Below, in pieces: positions 1-5,394 of a stretch of DNA of 5,908 bases. The DNA is taken from positions 1 to 5,908 of the forward strand of contig JAJFHI010000246.1 in NCBI GenBank assembly GCA_021775715.1. The letters run 5' to 3'. The stretch comes from Hyphomicrobiaceae bacterium (lineage in GTDB: Bacteria; Pseudomonadota; Alphaproteobacteria; Rhizobiales; Hyphomicrobiaceae). How positions within the stretch are numbered: position 1 is the first letter of the stretch; the number at the start of each line of letters is the position of its first letter. The notes beneath the pieces were generated by a model. It saw only the letters and a list, made by a program, of their open reading frames with translations. It did not search any database and was not told the origin of the DNA. The position numbers and the translations under genes were made by a program.

Positions 1-219
1 CTTCAGCCTGTTGCGACGGCGCTCGGAACTTTGCCCGGGTTCAAAGTCACACCCAATGATGCGGCCTCTCTGGCGCGCGGTCAGGCGGTTCTGCTGCGGG
101 GACGTGATGCCCCAATAGTCACCGGAACGGGCTATGCAACCTGTGGCGGCGAGCTGGTGGCCCTGGTTGAAGCCGACCGCGGCAGCCTAAAGCCGTTCCG
201 GGTATTTCACAGCGGTTGA
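1..219 (+). CDS. truB: tRNA pseudouridine(55) synthase TruB, C-terminal end (5' truncated by window edge)
   Basis: The frame is open from the first base and ends at TGA 217-219, giving the last 72 residues. TruB converts U55 of the tRNA T-loop to pseudouridine in the cytoplasm. The catalytic domain with its aspartate lies upstream, outside the window. What is visible matches the small C-terminal domain of alphaproteobacterial TruB: an LQPVATAL segment, then ARGQAVLLRGRDAP, a Gly/Thr-rich turn, GELVALVEAD, and a closing KPFRVFH before the stop. This part resembles a PUA-like RNA-contacting module. The identification rests on these segments and on rpsO and pnp following directly in the usual order. 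An internal TTG at position 31 is not a credible start, because the homologous sequence continues upstream of it. The catalytic residues cannot be checked here. Confidence 0.9.
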   Translation, partial: LQPVATALGTLPGFKVTPNDAASLARGQAVLLRGRDAPIVTGTGYATCGGELVALVEADRGSLKPFRVFHSG

Positions 220-260
220 AAGCCGTTCAGAAATTGTGCGTTTTGGAAGCACTTTCCCGC

Positions 261-288
261 TCGCTTACCCAGCCATTTCGTGTATAAC
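261..288 (+). promoter_or_regulatory. Candidate promoter upstream of rpsO (weak)
   Basis: TATAAC at 283-288 is a good -10 match in the truB-rpsO spacer. The best-placed -35 is only TCGCTT at 261-266 (16-base spacing), which is a poor match to the alphaproteobacterial CTTGAC. If real, transcription would begin near 294-296, just before the hairpin at 297-320, and would give rpsO its own start in addition to read-through from truB. The call rests mainly on the -10 and the location. Confidence 0.25.
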
Positions 289-296
289 GCCCCCAA

Positions 297-330
297 CGCG
301 CGGGCTGTGAGGCTCGCGCGCTCTATTTTT
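297..330 (+). terminator. GC-rich hairpin followed by a T-rich tract: terminator or attenuator between truB and rpsO
   Basis: Bases 297-305 pair with 312-320 in a 9-bp stem with one G-T wobble (303/314) and a 6-base loop. The sequence CTCTATTTTT (321-330) follows directly. This is the form of an intrinsic terminator, with the T tract interrupted. It could end transcripts coming from truB. Alternatively, because a -10-like element lies just upstream, it could be a 5' stem or partial attenuator of the rpsO message. The sequence alone does not decide between these. Confidence 0.55.
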
Positions 331-442
331 GTGACCCAGCTGGACGACATCCCGGCTGGTGCCGCAGAGGAAGCCGAGACCCCCAATTTTTGGCGCCTGT
401 CAAAATTCGAGGTCGATGCTTCCCATCCTGTAGATCTTTTTG
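331..442 (+). promoter_or_regulatory. Structured rpsO 5' leader, candidate S15 autoregulatory RNA
   Basis: The sequence shows two further stems upstream of the rpsO ribosome-binding site. In the first, 336-343 pairs with 352-359 (8 bp, 8-base loop, with a T-G wobble 341/354 next to a G-C pair 342/353). In the second, 388-394 pairs with 399-405 (7 bp, 4-base loop, again with a G-T wobble 393/400 next to a G-C pair 392/401). A competing pairing of 358-363 with 392-397 is also possible, so the region could switch folds or form a junction. S15 is known to repress its own translation by binding leader RNAs that mimic its 16S site, where adjacent G-U and G-C pairs and a three-way junction matter; several unrelated leader folds are known in different phyla. 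That this leader binds S15 is inferred from position and the paired elements. Confidence 0.45.
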
Positions 443-448
443 AAAGGA
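443..448 (+). promoter_or_regulatory. Ribosome-binding site of rpsO
   Basis: AAAGGA lies 6 bases before ATG 455. It settles the start: an in-frame TTG at 440 would add five residues, but it precedes this site and would give S15 an N-terminus not seen in the family, whereas ATG 455 gives the usual MSITAE beginning. Confidence 0.85.
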
Positions 449-454
449 CGAGCG

Positions 455-724
455 ATGTCGATAACTGCTGAGCGCAAAGCGGAGCTCATTAAAGAAAACG
501 CGACCAAGGATGGTGATACCGGTTCTCCGGAAGTGCAGATTGCAATTCTGACGCATCGCATCAACCACCTGACGGACCATTTCAAGACACACAAAAAAGA
601 TAACCACTCGCGTCGCGGCCTGCTCAAGATGGTGAGCTTGCGCCGTCAGCTTCTCGACTACACGAAGAAGAAAGACGTAGCGCGTTATCAGGCAATTATT
701 GAGCGTCACGGCATCCGCCGATAG
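455..724 (+). CDS. rpsO: 30S ribosomal protein S15
   Basis: Complete at 89 residues, the family's normal length. S15 is a primary binder of the 16S rRNA central domain. It recognises the junction of helices 20, 21 and 22 and starts assembly of the platform (S6, S18, S11, S21), and it also contributes to an intersubunit bridge. The family signature is intact: GDTGSPEVQIA at about 20-30, then the conserved block around 32-56 that includes LTDHFKTHKKD and HSRRGLL. The conserved RNA-contact residues His42, Asp49 and Ser52 are present. The start at ATG 455 is supported by AAAGGA 6 bases upstream. It lies between truB and pnp in the standard order. Regulation is probably by S15 feedback on the structured leader. 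The protein is strongly basic and has no anomalies. Confidence 0.98.
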   Translation: MSITAERKAELIKENATKDGDTGSPEVQIAILTHRINHLTDHFKTHKKDNHSRRGLLKMVSLRRQLLDYTKKKDVARYQAIIERHGIRR

Positions 725-735
725 CGCTAACAAGA

Positions 736-763
736 TGCGGCGGTCCGGCTTCGGTCCGCCGTA
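736..763 (+). promoter_or_regulatory. Strong GC hairpin just after rpsO, likely processing, stability or termination element
   Basis: Bases 736-747 pair with 752-763 around a 4-base loop (748-751). The pairs are Watson-Crick apart from one internal T-T mismatch (744/755) and one wobble near the base. It starts 11 bases after the rpsO stop. The following bases (TATTGCATTTG) are only mildly T-rich, so this is not a classical intrinsic terminator. In E. coli the rpsO-pnp spacer carries the rpsO terminator and RNase E/RNase III processing sites, so a 3' end-protecting or cleavage stem is plausible here. The stem is seen directly; its role is inferred. Confidence 0.6.
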
Positions 764-1016
764 TTGCATTTGGGGGTGGCAAACTCCGACATGGATCTTC
801 TCGGAATAGGGTTTCGAGGATCCACAATCCCCAACTCAGATCAACAAAAATTAACGACTGCTGGTTTGGGACTGACCGACCGTAAACAAGAGAAACCAAA
901 GACGGAGTGTGATCGTTCGAGGGTAAGCAAAGGTTGCGCTATCGACTAGCGTCTACTTGAGAGCCTATCACTGACAACGTGAAACACGTCCGCATAGACC
1001 GTACGAAAGACCGAAA
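764..1016 (+). other. rpsO-pnp spacer and pnp leader, non-coding
   Basis: No credible gene is seen. Small inverted repeats are present: 937-941 with 947-951 (loop TCGAC), 977-981 with 985-989 (loop AAA), and a distant pairing of 862-867 with 893-898. A CTTGAG at 956-961 resembles half of an alphaproteobacterial -35, but the -10 at the right distance (TGAAAC, 980-985) is poor, so I do not call a promoter. Only a weak GAAAGA (1005-1010) serves as Shine-Dalgarno for pnp. A leader this long fits known control of pnp through its 5' untranslated region, but no long RNase III-type duplex is obvious by eye. Confidence 0.5.
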
Positions 1017-3209
1017 ATGTTTGATATTCATAGCGTGGAAATCGATTGGGGTGGCCGCAAGCTGAAGCTTGAGACAGGCCGCATCGCACGTCAGGCTGAC
1101 GCCGCAGTACTGGCTAGTTATGGCGACACAAGTGTGCTGGCAACCGTCGTTGGCGCAAAGTCGGCAAGGCCTGGCATGGACTTCTTCCCGCTGACTGTGA
1201 ACTACCAGGAAAAGACCTACGCAGCTGGCAAAATCCCAGGCGGATTTTTTAAGCGCGAAGGCCGTCCATCAGAAAAAGAAACGCTGACATCGCGTTTGAT
1301 CGATCGTCCAATCCGTCCTTTGTTTGTTTCTGGCTTTAAGAACGAAGTCCAGGTGGTCATCACCGTTCTTAGTCACGACCTGGAAAACGACCCTGACATC
1401 CTTGGTCTGGTCGCAGCTTCGGCCGCGTTGACACTTTCCGGTCTGCCGTTCCTCGGCCCAATTGGTGCAGCCCGTGTTGGTCTAATTGACGGCGAGTTGG
1501 TGTTGAACCCATTGCTCGACGAGATGCCAAACACATCGCTTGACCTTATTATCGCTGGTACGAACGACGCTGTGATGATGGTTGAATCGGAAGCCAATGA
1601 GCTTTCTGAAAAGCAGATGCTTGATGCCGTCATGTTTGGCCACAAGCACTTCCAGCCGGTGATCGAGGCTATTATTGATCTGGCTGAAAAAGCTGCGAAA
1701 GAGCCATGGGACATCGTGCTTCCAGACAAGGCGAAATACAAAGCGCAGATCATCTCGCTTGTTGGCGACGACCTTCGCGCCGCGTTCTCAACACCGGATA
1801 AGAAAAAGCGCCAGGACATGGTTGCGGCCGCGAAAGCGAAAGTGTTCGCTGAGATCGAAGTTCCTGAAGACGACGTTGCCGAAAAGACGTTACTTGGCGA
1901 TGGCTTCAAAGGCGCTGAGATGGACATCATGCGCGGCGACGTTGTCAAAACGGGCATGCGTATCGACGGTCGCGACCTGAAGACCGTGCGTCCAATCGTT
2001 TCTGAAACCAGCATCCTTCCACGTACGCACGGCTCTGCCCTGTTCACTCGCGGTGAAACACAGGCGATCGTTGTCGCAACGCTTGGCACAGGTGATGACG
2101 AGCAGTTCGTTGATGCGCTGGAAGGCACACGCAAAGAACGCTTTATGCTGCACTACAACTTCCCACCGTACTCTGTCGGCGAGACGGGCCGCATGGGTGG
2201 CGCAGGCCGCCGCGAAATCGGCCACGGCAAGCTCGCATGGCGCGCAGTGCATCCGCTGATGCCAACGGCTGAAGAATTCCCATACACAATCCGTATTGTC
2301 TCGGAGATCACTGAGAGTAACGGTTCGTCTTCAATGGCGACGGTTTGCGGTACGTCGCTGGCACTGATGGATGCGGGTGTGCCGCTGAAGTCGCCCGTGG
2401 CTGGTATTGCTATGGGCCTCATCAAAGAAGGCGAAGATTTCGCTGTTCTGTCTGACATTCTCGGTGACGAAGACCATCTCGGTGACATGGATTTTAAAGT
2501 GGCGGGTACCGAAAACGGCATCACGTCGCTGCAGATGGACATCAAGATTACAGGCATCACCGAAGAGATCATGCGCATCGCGTTGGATCAAGCCAAGGGC
2601 GGTCGCTTGCACATCCTTGGTGAGATGGCGAAAGCTCTGACCGGTGCGCGCGAAGAACTCGGTGAGTTCGCTCCACGCATTGAGACGATCCAGATCCCAA
2701 CGGACAAAATCCGCGAAGTGATCGGTTCGGGTGGTTCTGTTATTCGCTCTATCGTTGAAGAATCTGGCGCCAAGATCGACATTGACGACGATGGCACCGT
2801 CAAGATCGCGGCGGCACAAGCCAGCGCAATTCAGGCTGCAATGGATCGTATCAAAGCGATCACGTCTGAGCCGGAAGTGGGTGAAATCTACAAAGGCAAG
2901 ATCGTCAAGATCATGGACTTTGGTGCGTTCGTGAACTTCTTCGGACCGAAAGATGGTCTCGTCCACATCTCACAGCTCGCACCAGAGCGCGTGCAGACTG
3001 TTGGCGAAGTCGTCAAGGAAGGCCAGGAAGTTCACGTCAAGCTGTTGGGCTTTGACGATCGCGGCAAGGTTCGCCTGTCGATGAAGATGGTCGATCAGGA
3101 AACAGGCAAAGAGATCCCACGTGCGGAAGGCGAGCCTGACCCAGCCGAAGAGATGTCGCGCGAACGTCCAAAGCGCAGCGGCGGTGGTCGCGGACCGCGC
3201 CGTAACTAA
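1017..3209 (+). CDS. pnp: Polyribonucleotide nucleotidyltransferase (polynucleotide phosphorylase, PNPase)
   Basis: Complete at 730 residues, slightly longer than E. coli PNPase. It degrades RNA 3' to 5' using phosphate, releasing nucleoside diphosphates, and can also add tails. It acts as a trimer, often with RNase E or a helicase. Domains in order: first RNase PH-like domain (about 1-145, with FFKREGRPSEKE and RLIDRPIRPLF), a helical linker domain (about 150-300), the catalytic second RNase PH-like domain (about 310-545), KH (about 555-612, GSGG at 580-583) and S1 (about 622-692). Catalytic and phosphate-binding residues are present: Arg398-Arg399 in GAGRREIGHGK, Ser437-439 in SNGSSSMA, and Asp486 and Asp492 in DEDHLGDMDF. 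The tail (about 705-730) turns from acidic to Arg/Gly-rich. ATG 1017 gives the conserved MFDIHSVEIDWGG start; its Shine-Dalgarno is weak. Followed by an intrinsic terminator. Confidence 0.98.
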   Translation: MFDIHSVEIDWGGRKLKLETGRIARQADAAVLASYGDTSVLATVVGAKSARPGMDFFPLTVNYQEKTYAAGKIPGGFFKREGRPSEKETLTSRLIDRPIRPLFVSGFKNEVQVVITVLSHDLENDPDILGLVAASAALTLSGLPFLGPIGAARVGLIDGELVLNPLLDEMPNTSLDLIIAGTNDAVMMVESEANELSEKQMLDAVMFGHKHFQPVIEAIIDLAEKAAKEPWDIVLPDKAKYKAQIISLVGDDLRAAFSTPDKKKRQDMVAAAKAKVFAEIEVPEDDVAEKTLLGDGFKGAEMDIMRGDVVKTGMRIDGRDLKTVRPIVSETSILPRTHGSALFTRGETQAIVVATLGTGDDEQFVDALEGTRKERFMLHYNFPPYSVGETGRMGGAGRREIGHGKLAWRAVHPLMPTAEEFPYTIRIVSEITESNGSSSMATVCGTSLALMDAGVPLKSPVAGIAMGLIKEGEDFAVLSDILGDEDHLGDMDFKVAGTENGITSLQMDIKITGITEEIMRIALDQAKGGRLHILGEMAKALTGAREELGEFAPRIETIQIPTDKIREVIGSGGSVIRSIVEESGAKIDIDDDGTVKIAAAQASAIQAAMDRIKAITSEPEVGEIYKGKIVKIMDFGAFVNFFGPKDGLVHISQLAPERVQTVGEVVKEGQEVHVKLLGFDDRGKVRLSMKMVDQETGKEIPRAEGEPDPAEEMSRERPKRSGGGRGPRRN

Positions 3210-3241
3210 CAACATCGGCAGATGTTGAGTTGAAAAATAAG

Positions 3242-3277
3242 AAGCCGCCAACCTCGAAAAGGTTGGCGGCTTTTTTT
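3242..3277 (+). terminator. Intrinsic terminator of pnp, possibly bidirectional
   Basis: A perfect 12-bp stem (3242-3253 with 3261-3272) encloses a 7-base loop (TCGAAAA), and a run of seven T covers 3271-3277. It begins 32 bases after the pnp stop. Read on the - strand, the same stem is followed by CTTATTTTTC, which is also T-rich, so it may end the convergent corA transcript too. Termination on the + strand is well supported; the reverse direction is inference. Confidence 0.93.
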
Positions 3278-3325
3278 GTGGAGATATTATTTTACGAGAT
3301 TGGAGGGAACCTCACAGCCTACGAA

Positions 3326-4429
3326 TTACTTACGTCGGGTAAGCCATGCCAAATCAATCCATTTCTTGCGGTAGAAATACCAGGACATGCCGGCGACGGA
3401 TGCGGCCATCAATCCAAGCGACCAGAGATAGCCGAAGCGCCAACTGAGCTCCGGCATGTTCCACGGCGATTTTGTGTCGAAGTTCATTCCGTAGAGGCCG
3501 ACGATAAAACTCAACGGCATGAAGACTGTGGCGATAACCGTAAGAACCTTCATGATGTCATTCATCTTAGCACTCATCGACGAGATGTAGACATCCGACA
3601 ATCCGGATGCGACTTCGCGGTAGATCTCGACGATGTCCATTAATTGCACTGTATGGTCGTAGCCGTCGCGCAAGTAAAGGCGTGTTGAATCTGAAAACAG
3701 CGAATGTTCTTCGCGGATGATCGAGTTGATCATCTCGCGATGCGGCCAGACGGAGCGACGCAAAACGAGCAGGTCGCGCTTCATGTCGTGCAGCTGGCGG
3801 ACATGTTTTTGGCGAGGATGGGATATGACGTGATTTTCGATGCTGGCCAATCGATCGCTGATTTCTTCCAACACGGGAAAGTAGTCGTCGAGGATGGTGT
3901 CCAGAATTGCGTAACAAAGATAATCTGCCCCGTTGCGACGGGTAGCGCCACGGCTTTCGCGAATGCGTTTGCGGACCGGGTCGAGGCAATCAACCGGGAA
4001 CTCCTGAAATGTCAAAACGTAGTCTTCGCCGAGAAACATTGAGACTTGCTTAGTGTCGATGTGCCCTCCAAGCTCGACCATGCGCGAGATAAGGAAGATG
4101 TTTTTTTCAAACTCTTCGCATTTCGGCCGCTGGTGTCCGTTTAAAACATCCTCCAAAGCCAGGCCGTGCAGATCGAAGTACCGGCCGATATTCTCGATCG
4201 TGTGGAGATCCCGATAGCCGACAACATTGACCCACAACACTTTGTACTTGCCGCGAAGTTCCACGATGTCTTCCAACGTTACGTCGGATTTTTCGATCAG
4301 CTGACCTTGCGAGTAGGCGATGACGTTAAGCGACGTTGCAACAGACTCAAGCGGCGCTGTTAGCGTCCCGGCTTCCGCGCCACGTTCGCCGCGGCGTCTG
4401 AAGGTCAAGCTTTTTCGATGTTTCAGCAC
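3326..4429 (-). CDS. corA: CorA-family magnesium/cobalt transporter
   Basis: Complete at 367 residues, within the usual CorA range. CorA is a homopentameric inner-membrane channel that carries Mg2+ (also Co2+ or Ni2+) down the membrane potential. The large N-terminal cytoplasmic domain (about 1-290) includes the long stalk helix region (about 175-290), rich in charged and Leu/Ile residues. Two membrane segments follow at about 294-313 and 334-352. The signature YGMNF is at 313-317 with GMN at 314-316, followed by the periplasmic loop containing SPWNMPELSW, a common proteobacterial form. The C-terminus is short and basic (WLTRRK), facing the cytoplasm. The start is GTG 4429, preceded by AGGTGG; no alternative ATG is near, and the next internal Met is about residue 117. 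It converges with pnp. The substrate metal cannot be fixed from sequence; zinc-exporting ZntB relatives use a GIN motif, so CorA is favoured. Confidence 0.93.
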   Translation of the reverse strand: MLKHRKSLTFRRRGERGAEAGTLTAPLESVATSLNVIAYSQGQLIEKSDVTLEDIVELRGKYKVLWVNVVGYRDLHTIENIGRYFDLHGLALEDVLNGHQRPKCEEFEKNIFLISRMVELGGHIDTKQVSMFLGEDYVLTFQEFPVDCLDPVRKRIRESRGATRRNGADYLCYAILDTILDDYFPVLEEISDRLASIENHVISHPRQKHVRQLHDMKRDLLVLRRSVWPHREMINSIIREEHSLFSDSTRLYLRDGYDHTVQLMDIVEIYREVASGLSDVYISSMSAKMNDIMKVLTVIATVFMPLSFIVGLYGMNFDTKSPWNMPELSWRFGYLWSLGLMAASVAGMSWYFYRKKWIDLAWLTRRK

Positions 4430-4433
4430 GATG

Positions 4434-4439
4434 CCACCT
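4434..4439 (-). promoter_or_regulatory. Ribosome-binding site supporting the GTG start of corA
   Basis: On the - strand AGGTGG (4439 down to 4434) stands 4 bases before GTG 4429 (7 bases if counted from the AGG core). It is the only recognisable Shine-Dalgarno near the N-terminus and supports the non-ATG start. The rest of the 156-base gap up to the SDR stop shows only short imperfect repeats and no convincing promoter or terminator. Confidence 0.55.
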
Positions 4440-4585
4440 GGGTGATTCGGAATGAACAGATCGCCGAGTGTATCAGCGCGCAGGTAGTTCGTTGTAGGTT
4501 TCCACAGGTATAGGATGGCGCCTAGGACGCCGTCGGGAAAAGATTTGATGTTAGGTAGACTTCTCCGAAGTCGGAAACTGCTCTC

Positions 4586-5344
4586 TCAGAGCCCGCTAAC
4601 CAAATGCCCACCATCAACAGTGATGACACTTCCCGTCATATATTGTGACGCATCTGATGCGAGCAGAAGAAACGCGCCGTCCAAATCTTCGGAGTTTCCC
4701 AGTCGGCGCATTGGGATACGCTTGACGATAGCGTCGCCTGCATGGGTATCGAAGAAATCGCGATTGATGTCAGTCTTGACGTAGCCGGGTGCCAACGCGT
4801 TGACGCGAATGTTGTAGCGCGCAAGTTCAAGGGCCATCTGCTTTGTCAATTGAATGACACCGGCTTTGGAAACCGCATAGGGTGTAAGACCGACGCCCTG
4901 ACGTAAGCCAACGATGGAGGCAATGTTGATGATGGAGCCGCCGCGGCTTTCCGATTGCATGGCGCGGGCAACTTCAACACCAACGTTCCAAACACCTTTC
5001 AGATTGGTCTGAACGATTTGGTCGAAATCGTCCTCGGTCTGGTCGAGCAGTCGTTTCGAGTTGGAGATGCCGGCGTTGTTGACCAGAATATCAAGAGGCC
5101 CGCAGGCGCTGATGGCTTCCTTAACCGAATTGAGATCGGACACGTTCATTTCAACCGCGCGTGCTCTGCCGCCTTGGTTTTCTATCTCCGAGGCCAAAGC
5201 TTCGAGTTGGTCAAGTCGACGCGCAGCGACAACGACTTCAGCGCCGCTCCGCGCCATGAGGCGTGCGAAATGCGACCCTAAGCCGACACTTGATGCGCCG
5301 GTGATGAGGGCACGTTTTCCGGACAGGTCTGCTGATAGGGTCAT
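4586..5344 (-). CDS. Short-chain dehydrogenase/reductase (SDR, classical FabG-like type)
   Basis: Complete at 252 residues, typical for classical SDRs: a Rossmann-fold, usually tetrameric cytoplasmic NAD(P)-dependent oxidoreductase. Visible motifs are the cofactor loop TGASSVGLG (15-23), NNAG (89-92), the active-site Asn114 in QTNLKG, Ser143 in IASIVG, and Tyr156-x3-Lys160 in YAVSK. PGYVKTD (186-192) and a C-terminal TVDGG follow. All four catalytic residues are present. Arg42-Arg43 after the second strand suggests NADP(H) preference (inference). Two oddities are one residue more than usual in the glycine motif, and Asn67 where many relatives have Asp (EMNVSD). It lies 50 bases downstream of a kinase-like gene on the same strand, so co-transcription is likely. 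AGAAAG 7 bases upstream of ATG 5344 is a weak ribosome-binding site. The substrate is unknown; context points to a hydroxyacyl- or ketoacyl-type alcohol/ketone. Confidence 0.93.
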   Translation of the reverse strand: MTLSADLSGKRALITGASSVGLGSHFARLMARSGAEVVVAARRLDQLEALASEIENQGGRARAVEMNVSDLNSVKEAISACGPLDILVNNAGISNSKRLLDQTEDDFDQIVQTNLKGVWNVGVEVARAMQSESRGGSIINIASIVGLRQGVGLTPYAVSKAGVIQLTKQMALELARYNIRVNALAPGYVKTDINRDFFDTHAGDAIVKRIPMRRLGNSEDLDGAFLLLASDASQYMTGSVITVDGGHLVSGL

Positions 5345-5394
5345 TGCATAACTTTCTAATTTTTGTCAGTTCAACACGGTATCTGCGGGAATTT

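Noticed and set aside
280..471. Open frame of 63 codons from GTG 280 overlapping the start of rpsO, possible leader peptide
   Set aside because: No Shine-Dalgarno, overlaps the rpsO ribosome-binding site out of frame, and the segment is better explained by the stem-loop structures of the leader.
323..769. 148-codon antisense frame across rpsO and its leader
   Set aside because: Lies opposite a certain ribosomal protein gene, has no recognisable domain, and its composition is that of a shadow frame.
764..949. 61-codon frame from TTG in the rpsO-pnp spacer
   Set aside because: No ribosome-binding site, no family resemblance, non-ATG start right beside the hairpin; the region is best read as untranslated leader.
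956..985. CTTGAG ... TGAAAC as a pnp promoter
   Set aside because: The -35 half is passable, but the -10 matches the consensus at only three positions, too weak to list as a feature.
1373..2134. 253-codon antisense frame inside pnp
   Set aside because: It mirrors the codon pattern of pnp, is rich in Ser/Arg as antisense shadows often are, and shows no domain.
2331..2966. 211-codon antisense frame inside pnp
   Set aside because: Shadow of the pnp coding frame with no motif or start signal.
4554..4573. Short inverted repeat (4558-4562 with 4568-4572) after the SDR stop as a terminator
   Set aside because: Five base pairs only and no T tract on the - strand downstream.
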